A stretch of 16,878 nt of DNA from Alphaproteobacteria bacterium UBA998 (GTDB taxonomy: Bacteria > Pseudomonadota > Alphaproteobacteria > Rickettsiales > UBA998), in NCBI GenBank assembly GCA_002291925.1, contig DBAY01000037.1:1-16878 (forward strand). The letters are read 5' to 3'. A program made the translations under genes and the position numbers. Each line of letters opens with the position of its first letter. Positions within the stretch are counted from its first letter, which is position 1. The notes beneath the pieces were generated by a model that worked only from the letters and a program-made list of their open reading frames with translations, made no database searches and was not told the origin of the DNA. Shown here in pieces: positions 1 through 5,901 of this stretch.

Positions 1-30
1 GCAGCGCGTAGCAGGGGCAAACTATAATCC

Positions 31-1032
31 CTACGCCACTAGCCGATTCAGCGGCTGCTCTGCTCTCGCGCCGATTTGCTGGATGATTTCGCCTGCGCAA
101 CGATGACCCATCTGGGCGGCTTCGCGCAGGCTTTCCCCCCGGCTGAGGCCATAGAGGAACCCGGCGGCAAACAGGTCGCCGGCCCCGGTAAGGTCCACCA
201 CGCGCTGCACGGGCTCAGCCTCCACGTGGAAGCCGTCGCCGTTCAGCCACACATCTGCGCCTTCCGCGCCACGCGTGACCACCAGCAGCTTCACCTGCGA
301 GGCGATCCATTTCGACGCCTCCGCGAGGTTTTCCTGCTGTGCGAGGGCCTTGGCCTCATGCTCGTTGGCAAACAGAATGTCGATGTCGCTTTTCAGCAAC
401 GCGCGGAACTCCTCGCGGTGCCGCTCGACGCAGAACGTGTCGGAGAGGGTGAAGGCAATGTGACGGCCCGCGCCCTTCGCCGCGCGTATCGCCTTGCGGA
501 TGCCTTCCTTGGCAGCGGGCTGGTCCCACAGATAGCCTTCCAGGTAAAGCAGCGCGCTCTCCGCGATCACGGCCTCATCCACATCCTCGGGCGCGAATTC
601 CGTGCAGGCGCCAAGAAACGTGTTCATAGTGCGCTCGGCATCGGGGGTCACGCAGACGAAGCAGCGCGCGGTGGGAAGCCCGGTTTTCGCAGCGGGCACA
701 TCAAAACTGACGCCGGTGGTGCGCATGTCGTGGCGGAAAATGCCGCCGAGCGTGTCGTCATGCACGCGGCCCATATAGGCCGTGCGTGCCCCGAGTGAGG
801 CCAGCGCCGCCACCGTGTTGGCCACCGAGCCGCCGGAGCATTCCGTGCACTGGCCGAGCGCCGCGTAGAGCGCTTCCGCCCGCGCCGCGTCGATCAGCGA
901 CATGCCGCCCTTGGGCATCTGCTGCTCAGCGAGGAAGGCATCGTCCACCCGCGCCAGAATATCGACGATGGCGTTGCCGACGCCGGTGACATCAAAGCGG
1001 GTGCCTTGCGTGTTCAAAGGGAAATGGGTCAT
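31..1032 (-). CDS. PfkB-family adenosine kinase (or related sugar/nucleoside kinase)
   Basis: A 333-residue ribokinase/PfkB-fold kinase that probably phosphorylates adenosine to AMP in the cytoplasm (purine salvage). The N-terminal GNAIVD motif (residues 19-24), the glycine-rich GGSVANT substrate loop (67-73), NEHEA (223-227) and the family signature DLTGAGDLFAAGF (280-292) are all present. Asp286 in GAGD is the expected catalytic base. Length is normal for the family. The ATG (read from 1032) overlaps the kdsB stop as ATGA, so the kinase is the second gene of a kdsB-kinase operon and is probably translationally coupled. Alphaproteobacterial proteins of this type are usually annotated as adenosine kinase. 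Sugar kinase specificity cannot be excluded from sequence alone, so I leave the symbol empty. Membership of the family is very secure; the substrate is less so. Confidence 0.9.
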   Translation of the reverse strand: MTHFPLNTQGTRFDVTGVGNAIVDILARVDDAFLAEQQMPKGGMSLIDAARAEALYAALGQCTECSGGSVANTVAALASLGARTAYMGRVHDDTLGGIFRHDMRTTGVSFDVPAAKTGLPTARCFVCVTPDAERTMNTFLGACTEFAPEDVDEAVIAESALLYLEGYLWDQPAAKEGIRKAIRAAKGAGRHIAFTLSDTFCVERHREEFRALLKSDIDILFANEHEAKALAQQENLAEASKWIASQVKLLVVTRGAEGADVWLNGDGFHVEAEPVQRVVDLTGAGDLFAAGFLYGLSRGESLREAAQMGHRCAGEIIQQIGARAEQPLNRLVA

Positions 1033-1754
1033 GCGAACTGCCTCCTGATGGCGTTGAGTTGTTCCGGCGTGTCGATGCCGGGGGGTTCTTCATTCACGCG
1101 CGCCACGGCGATGCGCATCCCTGCCTCCAGCGCGCGCAGTTGTTCGAGTTTCTCTCTCAGCTCCAGCGGACTCGGCGGCAGGCTGACAAAACGCTGCAAT
1201 GTGGCACGCAGGTATGCATAGATGCCGATGTGATGATAGAGCGGCCCGTCGCCCGACGGCGCGGTGGCGCGGGTAAAATAGAGCGCGCGGCCCTGTCGCG
1301 CGTTGCCTTCCGCCCAGCTAACAATGGCTTTCACGACTGCTGGGTTGTCGCGGTCGGCGGCGTGGCGCAGCTCGCAGACCAGCGTCGCCATGTCGGCCTC
1401 GCCCAGCGCGTCCGCCGCCGCACGCACCAGCGCCGGGGGCAGGGTGGGCACGTCGCCCTGCACGTTCACGATGACGTCATGTCGCCCGTCCGGATCGAGC
1501 CGGGTCAGCGCTTCCCACAAACGGTTCGATCCGCTCGGGTGCTCCGGCTGCGTCATCACCGCTTCGCCGCCTGCATTCTGCACTGCTTCGGCAATGCGCG
1601 CATCGTCGGTGGCGACCGCGACGCGGCCAACGCCCGAGGCCACCGCCTGCTCCCAGACGCGCACGATCATCGGTTTGCCCGCGATGTCGGCCAGCGGTTT
1701 GCCGGGCAGGCGGGTGGAGGCGTAGCGGGCGGGGATGAGGATAATGGGCTGCAT
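1029..1754 (-). CDS. kdsB: 3-deoxy-manno-octulosonate cytidylyltransferase (CMP-Kdo synthetase)
   Basis: Activates Kdo with CTP to give CMP-Kdo, the donor for the inner core of lipopolysaccharide; cytoplasmic. The 241 residues carry the nucleotide-binding N-terminus IPARYASTRLPGKPL (7-21), ATDD (48-51), a SGSNR loop (74-78), VNVQGD (96-101, Asp101 the expected Mg ligand), YFTRA (159-163), HHIGIYAY (174-181), LEQLR (203-207) and GIDTPEQL (226-233, Asp228 the second metal ligand). Length matches the family (about 245-250). It is the first gene of a two-gene operon with the downstream kinase and is divergent from the cytochrome c gene. No good Shine-Dalgarno precedes the ATG, but the N-terminus aligns exactly with the family. 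It implies a Gram-negative, LPS-bearing cell. Confidence 0.96.
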   Translation of the reverse strand: MQPIILIPARYASTRLPGKPLADIAGKPMIVRVWEQAVASGVGRVAVATDDARIAEAVQNAGGEAVMTQPEHPSGSNRLWEALTRLDPDGRHDVIVNVQGDVPTLPPALVRAAADALGEADMATLVCELRHAADRDNPAVVKAIVSWAEGNARQGRALYFTRATAPSGDGPLYHHIGIYAYLRATLQRFVSLPPSPLELREKLEQLRALEAGMRIAVARVNEEPPGIDTPEQLNAIRRQFA

Positions 1755-1800
1755 GGGCGCGTCAAATGGCTCGGCAGGAGGGCGTGCGGCGATTTACTGA

Positions 1801-1829
1801 TTGCATCCGAAACCTTGCGTCATTATAGA
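1801..1829 (+). promoter_or_regulatory. Candidate promoter of the cytochrome c gene
   Basis: TTGCAT (1801-1806) and TATAGA (1824-1829) are separated by exactly 17 bases, giving a moderate sigma70-like promoter with a predicted transcript start near 1836, some 50 bases before the ATG at 1888. Match to consensus is only partial (3/6 and 4/6). Confidence 0.3.
1822..1827 (-). promoter_or_regulatory. Candidate -10 element of the kdsB promoter
   Basis: On the minus strand these bases read TATAAT, a perfect sigma70-type -10 hexamer, about 68 bases before the kdsB ATG. The -35 region about 17-19 bases upstream (CTGCAA-like) is weak. It overlaps the candidate -10 of the divergent cytochrome c promoter. 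This is a pattern match only. Confidence 0.35.
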
Positions 1830-1887
1830 AGCGGAGTGCCGAAGCCTTGCAGCTTGCGGCGTTTTCACCCTCTTCATAGCGTGCCTT

Positions 1888-2787
1888 ATGAACCTCTTCA
1901 AACAGATTGCATCGCGCCTGCTATCCATCCCCGGCGGCTTTTTCCGTTTTCTTACCGCGCCGTTCCGCAGCATGGACGGGCTGGAGCTGAACAAGCTCGC
2001 CGCCTCCGTGCTGCTGGCGGGCCTCATCGCCATGGTGGCGGGCAAGGTGGCGGACGTACTGTATGGCGGTGCCGAGCATGGCGAGAAGATGGAGCGCGGC
2101 TACACCATCGCGGGCGCCGAGGAAGGCGTGACGGCGGCCGCGCCGGCGGAAACCGGCCCGGTCGATATTGCGATCTTCCTCGCCAAGGCGGACCCGGCCA
2201 AGGGCGAAGCGGTGCATAAGGCATGCGTGACCTGTCACAGTTTCGAAAAAGGCGGCGCCGCCAAGGTGGGCCCGAACCTCTATGGCATCATCGGCCTGAA
2301 GCGCGCCCATATGGAAGGCTTCGCCTATTCCAAGGCCCTCACCGAAAAAGGCGGCAACTGGGATTTCCAGAGCATTTCCGAATTCCTGCACAAGCCTGCC
2401 AAATGGCTGCCTGGCACCAAGATGGCCTATGCGGGCGTAAAGGATGACCAGCAGCGGGCTGACCTCATCGCCTGGCTGAACCAGAACAGTGACAACCCGC
2501 TTCCGCTGCCCACCGCCCCGGCGGCCGACGCGGACCCGGCGGCCACGGTGAGCGATGAGAAAGTCGATCTGCCAACGTCTGCCGATGCAAAGAAAGCGCC
2601 GCAGGCGGCTTCCAAGGGCGCTTCGCAGAATTCCAAGTCTGAAACCGCCGAGCCCGGCACGCCTGCCGCGTCTGGCGTCGGCAAGCCCGTCCCGGATCAG
2701 ACCGGCGCCGGCGGTGGCACCACCTCCAAGGAAGCGCTCAAGGATAACGAGAACGCCCCCGGCAGTGCGAATACCACGAAGGAATAA
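1888..2787 (+). CDS. Membrane-anchored monohaem cytochrome c with low-complexity C-terminal tail
   Basis: Electron carrier held in the inner membrane by an N-terminal helix with its haem domain in the periplasm, resembling the CycM/cytochrome c552 group of Alphaproteobacteria. Counting 299 residues from the ATG at 1888: an uncleaved anchor at about 38-59, a linker, the haem-binding CVTCH (113-117), the class I GPNLYGIIG segment (128-136), and PGTKMAY (175-181) with Met179 as expected axial ligand. The domain ends near residue 200 and is followed by about 100 residues rich in Ala, Lys, Ser, Pro and Gly. Two starts are possible: ATG at 1888, or ATG at 1972 (MDGLELNKLAA), where the typical family N-terminus begins. 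Neither has a good Shine-Dalgarno. A TTG at 1801 also opens the frame but lies inside the candidate promoter. Probable role is linking the bc1 complex to a terminal oxidase (inference). Confidence 0.9.
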   Translation: MNLFKQIASRLLSIPGGFFRFLTAPFRSMDGLELNKLAASVLLAGLIAMVAGKVADVLYGGAEHGEKMERGYTIAGAEEGVTAAAPAETGPVDIAIFLAKADPAKGEAVHKACVTCHSFEKGGAAKVGPNLYGIIGLKRAHMEGFAYSKALTEKGGNWDFQSISEFLHKPAKWLPGTKMAYAGVKDDQQRADLIAWLNQNSDNPLPLPTAPAADADPAATVSDEKVDLPTSADAKKAPQAASKGASQNSKSETAEPGTPAASGVGKPVPDQTGAGGGTTSKEALKDNENAPGSANTTKE

Positions 2788-2802
2788 TAGTTTATTCTTC
2801 AT

Positions 2803-2837
2803 AAAAAGGGCCGCTCACGCGAGCGGCCCTTTTTTTT
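2803..2837. terminator. Bidirectional rho-independent terminator
   Basis: A perfect 9-bp GC-rich stem (GGGCCGCTC at 2808-2816, GAGCGGCCC at 2821-2829) with a 4-base loop ACGC is followed by eight T residues and preceded by five A residues. It can therefore stop the cytochrome c transcript on the + strand and the ccdAB transcript arriving from the other side. Confidence 0.93.
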
Positions 2838-2844
2838 CACCATG

Positions 2845-2872
2845 AGCCCCCTCCCCAATAGGGGGAGGGGCT
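2845..2872. repeat. GC-rich inverted repeat, second hairpin between convergent genes
   Basis: The left arm AGCCCCCTCCCC (2845-2856) and right arm GGGGGAGGGGCT (2861-2872) form about 11 bp of stem with a bulged C and a loop around AATA. It has no U-tract on either side. It may help end transcription of ccdAB, or it may be one copy of a dispersed C/G-tract palindrome of the kind found at gene boundaries in some alphaproteobacterial genomes. The second idea cannot be tested in one window. Confidence 0.6.
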
Positions 2873-2926
2873 TCTAGCGATGGCGGGCCAGCCGCAAATA
2901 ACGGAAGATGATTCAGCGTTCGTCAG

Positions 2927-3250
2927 CTAGCGTAGCAGCAGCAGTTCCAGTGAGCGTGTGATCGTGTCGCGGGCGTGGGCGATGCTGGCGACGGGGCGGG
3001 AAAGGGCATCGGCACTCACCGTGGTCATGGCCATCAGCAGCAGCAGATACTCGCGCTTGCCCAGCCCCTCCTCGATCATCACGGGGATGTTGAGCAAACC
3101 TTTGGGCAGTTTGCTGCCCTCGGCGGGCACCAGCGGGGCGACGATACGCTCGCTGGCTTTCTGCAGCCGGTCGGATTGCAGCACCGCCATGTAGGGGAAT
3201 TGCTGCCGCAGCGTCAGGACCGGCGTGTCAAACACATCAAACTGCGCCAT
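2927..3250 (-). CDS. ccdB: CcdB-family toxin
   Basis: Toxin of a type II toxin-antitoxin pair. The family founder, CcdB of plasmid F, poisons DNA gyrase. The 107 residues follow the CcdB pattern: N-terminal FDVF strand, QSDRL (26-30), ERIVAPLVPA (34-43), LPKGLLNIPV (48-57), the REYLLLLMAMTTVSADALSRPV core (66-87) and a C-terminal helix ITRSLELLLLR. Family founder length is 101. The frame overlaps the ccdA stop by 14 bases, so it is translated from the same transcript and is probably coupled to it. The usual C-terminal Trp-Gly-Ile, which in F CcdB is needed for gyrase poisoning, is absent; the protein ends in LLLLR at a TAG stop. It could be a divergent active toxin or a detoxified one. Identity rests on fold-level pattern and on the partner gene. 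Confidence 0.85.
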   Translation of the reverse strand: MAQFDVFDTPVLTLRQQFPYMAVLQSDRLQKASERIVAPLVPAEGSKLPKGLLNIPVMIEEGLGKREYLLLLMAMTTVSADALSRPVASIAHARDTITRSLELLLLR

Positions 3251-3488
3251 CGGTCTCTCTCAGCTTTTCAGCGAAACGGCCCTCACGTCCGGCGAATTCG
3301 GCATAGCCCTCCAGTTCGGCGGAGAGGGTGCGGTGCAGTTCCGCTTCCCTATGGGCTTCCAAGGCTGCTGCGATGGCGGTCTCCGCGATGCGCGATTCGT
3401 TCAGCCCCGCTGCCTTAGCCTTGCGGTGCAAATCCTCGTTGATGGTCAGGCTCACCGTCTTGCGACGGGCATGGATGTTGTAATACAT
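3237..3488 (-). CDS. ccdA: CcdA-family antitoxin
   Basis: Antitoxin that neutralises CcdB and represses its own operon. The 83 residues comprise an N-terminal ribbon-helix-helix DNA-binding segment (TVSLTINEDLHRKAKAAGLNE, about 11-31, split here as TVSLTINEDLH then RKAKAAGLNE) and a C-terminal toxin-binding tail (about 50-80: AELEGYAEF, GREGRFAEKLRE) that mirrors the NGSFADENR region of F CcdA. I chose the ATG at 3488 because GGAGG lies 8 bases upstream of it; a longer reading from 3554 would begin inside the promoter and has no ribosome-binding site. It precedes and overlaps ccdB, the usual antitoxin-first order. Both genes run opposite to their neighbours and sit between two unrelated housekeeping units, as expected for an independently acquired module. 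Confidence 0.87.
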   Translation of the reverse strand: MYYNIHARRKTVSLTINEDLHRKAKAAGLNESRIAETAIAAALEAHREAELHRTLSAELEGYAEFAGREGRFAEKLRETDGAV

Positions 3489-3519
3489 GAAGAAATCCTC
3501 CGCATGGGGTAAGTGACAC

Positions 3520-3533
3520 GGGTATTCGTACCG
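3520..3533. promoter_or_regulatory. Candidate CcdA operator palindrome over the ccdAB -10
   Basis: The core GGTA-TTCG-TACC (3521-3532) is an inverted repeat with perfect 4-bp arms that extend with mismatches to about 6/8. It covers the -10 region of the ccdAB promoter, where a ribbon-helix-helix autorepressor would be expected to bind. Function is inferred from position. Confidence 0.35.
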
Positions 3534-3554
3534 GGGCAACGGCAAGCCTGTCAA
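3526..3554 (-). promoter_or_regulatory. ccdAB promoter with consensus -35
   Basis: Reading the minus strand, TTGACA (3549-3554) is a perfect -35 hexamer, followed after 18 bases by TACGAA as a weak -10. It lies about 40 bases upstream of the ccdA ATG at a sensible distance for a short leader. Confidence 0.5.
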
Positions 3555-3603
3555 GGCTCCATCTGTCGTAATAAAAACTGTCAGAAAAGCGATTTCTATT
3601 TAC

Positions 3604-3610
3604 AGGAGGA
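3604..3610 (+). promoter_or_regulatory. Strong Shine-Dalgarno with unusual spacing before the NfeD gene
   Basis: AGGAGGA is a near-perfect ribosome-binding sequence, but it ends 24 bases before the ATG at 3635. The only in-frame codon at normal spacing is CTG at 3617-3619, from which the frame stays open into the NfeD coding region. Confidence 0.5.
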
Positions 3611-3634
3611 AGGAGACTGAATAATAACGAAACC

Positions 3635-4135
3635 ATGATGGATGCCTTCCAATTGCCCGTAGGTTATCTCTGGCTGATCGCCGGCGCGCTACTGATGGCA
3701 CTCGAAGCCTTCGGCGCGCCGGGCATCGGCCTGTTGTTCGGAGGCATCGCGGGGGTGCTGGTCGGTATCTTGCTGCAGGCGGACGTGCTCGCCCTCACCG
3801 ATTACACGTTGCAATTCGGTCTCTGGTTTGCCTTTACCGCCGTCACGGCACTGCTCCTGTGGAAACCCATGCAGCGCTGGCGCTCCAAACCCACAGAAGT
3901 CCATCCGGAATTCCGCAACATGATTGGCGATCATGCCACCATCGTCGAGGGCGAGCTGGTGCGCGGCTCCACTGGGCAGGCCCGCTGGTCGGGCACCATC
4001 ATGCTCGCCGAGATTGATCCTGTCGCCGATGCTACGCGCATCGCCGAGGGTGAACTTGTGGAAATCACCAATGTGCGCGGCAATACGCTGTATGTGCGGC
4101 CGCGCGGGTCCCGTCGCATGGAGGAAATCATCTGA
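3635..4135 (+). CDS. NfeD-family integral membrane protein
   Basis: Short NfeD-type protein (166 residues) that pairs with an SPFH protein in inner-membrane microdomains. It has three predicted membrane segments (about 8-25, 28-49 and 60-77) and then a soluble OB-fold domain (about 97-157: GDHATIVEGELVRG, ARWSGTIMLAEI, GELVEITNVRGNTLYVRP). It lacks the N-terminal ClpP-like protease domain of long NfeD proteins, so no protease activity is expected. Its TGA overlaps the next ATG by one base (TGATG), the standard nfeD-SPFH arrangement. Two adjacent ATG codons (3635, 3638) are possible starts, and a CTG at 3617 fits the upstream Shine-Dalgarno better. Role in membrane organisation is known for the family; the exact partner is inferred from the operon. 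Confidence 0.92.
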   Translation: MMDAFQLPVGYLWLIAGALLMALEAFGAPGIGLLFGGIAGVLVGILLQADVLALTDYTLQFGLWFAFTAVTALLLWKPMQRWRSKPTEVHPEFRNMIGDHATIVEGELVRGSTGQARWSGTIMLAEIDPVADATRIAEGELVEITNVRGNTLYVRPRGSRRMEEII

Positions 4136-5094
4136 TGTCACCTGTTTTTGCTGTCATTACCTTCATCATCGTCCTGCTCGTCTGGAAGGGCGTCAAAATC
4201 GTCCCCCAGCAATCGGCGTGGATCATCGAGCGGCTGGGCCGCTATGACCGCAGCCTTACAGCGGGTATGCACTTCCTCGTGCCTTTTGTCGACCGCGTAG
4301 CCTACAAGCACTCGCTGAAAGAACATGCTTATGATGTGCAAGAACAGACCGCGATCACGCGTGACAACGTGTCGCTGGTACTGGATGGCGTGATCTACAT
4401 CCGCATCGTCGATCCGACACAGGCCTCGTATGGCGTTAGCAACCCCATCTTCGCGGTTACCCAGCTGGCGCAAACCACGATGCGCTCGGAAATTGGAAAG
4501 CTGGCGCTGGATGAGTCCTTCGAGGAGCGCGAGCGGTTGAATGCCAATATCGTGAAGGCCATCAACGATGCCGGCCAGACGTGGGGCATCCAGTGCATGC
4601 GCTACGAGATCAAGAATATCTCCCCACCGCAAAGCGTGCTGAAGGCGATGGAGCTGCAGGTCGCGGCCGAACGTCAGAAACGCGCGGAAATCCTGCAATC
4701 GGAGGCGGATCGCCAGTCACGCATTAACGTCGCCGAAGGCCAGAAGCAGGAAGTGGTATTGCAGTCCGAGGGCTCGATGACGGACCAGATCAACCGCGCC
4801 AAGGGGGAGGCGGAAGCGATTCTGGCTGTCGCCGAAGCCACCGCGCGGGGCATCGAGATGATCGCCGCCGCCATTCGCCAGGAAGGCGGCACCGAAGCCG
4901 TGGCGCTGCGCGTGGCCGAGCAGTATGTCGGCGCGTTCCGCCAGCTTGCCAAGGAATCCACGACTGTGCTGCTGCCCGCCAACGCGGGCGATGCGGGCAG
5001 CATGGTCGCGCAAGCGATGGGCGTATTTGACACGCTGCGCCGGGAGCGCGGCGCAGCGATTGCCGCCGCACAGGGCCCGTGGCAGAAGGCCTGA
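4135..5094 (+). CDS. SPFH/Band 7 (stomatin-prohibitin, QmcA-like) membrane protein
   Basis: A bacterial stomatin-type scaffold protein of 319 residues. An N-terminal membrane anchor (about 3-19) leads into the SPFH domain: VPQQSAWIIERLGRY (23-37), GMHFLVPFVDRVAYKHSLKE (44-63), then TAITRDNVSLVLDGVIYIRI (72-91, described in parts). A long Ala/Glu/Gln-rich helical stretch (about 170-250, AERQKRAEILQSEAD, AKGEAEAIL) should form the coiled coil used in oligomerisation. The C-terminus is flexible. A GGAGGA sequence inside the end of the NfeD gene (4120-4125) lies 9 bases before the ATG. These proteins form large rings in the inner membrane and often assist membrane proteases or microdomain assembly; which of these applies here is not visible. 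Confidence 0.94.
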   Translation: MSPVFAVITFIIVLLVWKGVKIVPQQSAWIIERLGRYDRSLTAGMHFLVPFVDRVAYKHSLKEHAYDVQEQTAITRDNVSLVLDGVIYIRIVDPTQASYGVSNPIFAVTQLAQTTMRSEIGKLALDESFEERERLNANIVKAINDAGQTWGIQCMRYEIKNISPPQSVLKAMELQVAAERQKRAEILQSEADRQSRINVAEGQKQEVVLQSEGSMTDQINRAKGEAEAILAVAEATARGIEMIAAAIRQEGGTEAVALRVAEQYVGAFRQLAKESTTVLLPANAGDAGSMVAQAMGVFDTLRRERGAAIAAAQGPWQKA

Positions 5095-5120
5095 TTTAAC
5101 GCTAACTATGAGGTTTTTTC

Positions 5121-5774
5121 ATGACTGAACAACCCATTAATCCTCATGTTAAAGATATCAGCGGAACTGACTATGCGGTGCTTTACTTGTGGTCCGTGTT
5201 TTATGTGGTGATTTTTGGTTTGGCGTTCACACTGTTGGGAGGCGTGTTCAGTTTGGGCTCACAGCTTCTTCTGCCAGTTGTGCCGATTGCCGGTACTATT
5301 CTAAGCTTGGTTCTCCCCATTATCATAGGCCTCGTTGCCAGCTATCTCACGGTCAAAATCACGTGGGCGGCTTCATTAAAATACCCGGTTGGCAGCAAAA
5401 AACCTGCGCGGACAGAAAAACGAGGCGTCTTGACAACGGTTATTTTCATTATCAGCGTGCTTTTGGTAGCCTTTTTTCTGGTGTTTCCCATCGTCATGGC
5501 AGTTTACGGTGGTGCTTTCGTAGGTGCCATTCATCTATTCACCAAAACTTTTCATAGAGAGTCCGCCATTGTTGAGCTGAACAGCTTGGTGCCTCTAATG
5601 GAGCCACTTAAGGCTATGGCGAGTTATTTTTTGTACAGAGCATTATTCTGCGTCCTGTTCGTTCAACTGCTTTTTATAATGTTATTCAAGAACCCGCGCC
5701 TGGAGATATATTCTTCTGGCCTCCTCAGAAATGTGCCATTCTGGCTTGAGGAAAAGCCAAGCCATCAAAAGTGA
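5121..5774 (+). CDS. Unrecognised multi-pass membrane protein
   Basis: I do not recognise this 217-residue protein. It is strongly hydrophobic, with likely membrane segments near 18-43, 49-78, 102-138 (one long or two short) and 174-190. A charged cytoplasmic-type loop at 91-101 (GSKKPARTEKR) and a polar C-terminus follow. There is no signal peptide, cysteine motif or obvious catalytic signature. The ATG has AGG 7 bases upstream. It starts 26 bases after the SPFH gene with no terminator between, so it may be co-transcribed. Its DNA is visibly richer in A/T and uses more A/T-ending codons than the genes on either side, which suggests separate origin or relaxed constraint. A role linked to the NfeD-SPFH pair is possible but only from position. 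Confidence 0.75.
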   Translation: MTEQPINPHVKDISGTDYAVLYLWSVFYVVIFGLAFTLLGGVFSLGSQLLLPVVPIAGTILSLVLPIIIGLVASYLTVKITWAASLKYPVGSKKPARTEKRGVLTTVIFIISVLLVAFFLVFPIVMAVYGGAFVGAIHLFTKTFHRESAIVELNSLVPLMEPLKAMASYFLYRALFCVLFVQLLFIMLFKNPRLEIYSSGLLRNVPFWLEEKPSHQK

Positions 5775-5834
5775 CGCTTTCGGTCTGTCCAATTCTTGCG
5801 GTGCCTTTTGGCTCGCTATCGCTCTTTCAATTCG

Positions 5835-5864
5835 CTCCGGCTGTTTGAGATAGTCAGGCCGGAG
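5835..5864 (+). promoter_or_regulatory. Leader hairpin upstream of yejA
   Basis: CTCCGGC (5835-5841) and GCCGGAG (5858-5864) form a 7-bp stem, or a 9-bp stem with one bulged G if the flanking CTG/CAG pair is used. There is no following U-tract, so it is not an intrinsic terminator. The right arm includes most of a GGAGG ribosome-binding sequence (5861-5865), so folding would hide it. The rest of the 127-base gap between 5774 and 5902 shows nothing else I can name. Confidence 0.4.
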
Positions 5865-5873
5865 GCTTGCTGC

Positions 5874-5882
5874 ATGGCGTAA
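5874..5882 (+). other. Two-codon mini-ORF (Met-Ala-stop) with strong Shine-Dalgarno
   Basis: ATG GCG TAA begins 8 bases after GGAGG (5861-5865) and ends 19 bases before the yejA ATG at 5902. The yejA start itself has only AGG one base upstream, too close to work normally. The mini-ORF could load ribosomes that re-initiate at yejA. It could equally be chance. Confidence 0.3.
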
Positions 5883-5901
5883 AACGGCCTATAGAACAGG
5901 A

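Noticed and set aside
1..30. Possible gene end or promoter at the left edge
   Set aside because: Thirty bases only; nothing recognisable beyond an ACTATAATC stretch that cannot be judged without the sequence to its left.
218..233. Possible third parS: palindrome TCCACGTGGA inside the kinase gene
   Set aside because: Only the 10-base core plus one flanking base matches the TGTTCCACGTGGAACA variant (11 of 16); both outer ends differ, and it is ordinary GC-rich coding sequence.
1059..2219. 386-residue open frame on the + strand antisense to kdsB and running into the cytochrome c gene
   Set aside because: Arg/His/Gly-rich with no family pattern; both overlapped genes are well supported.
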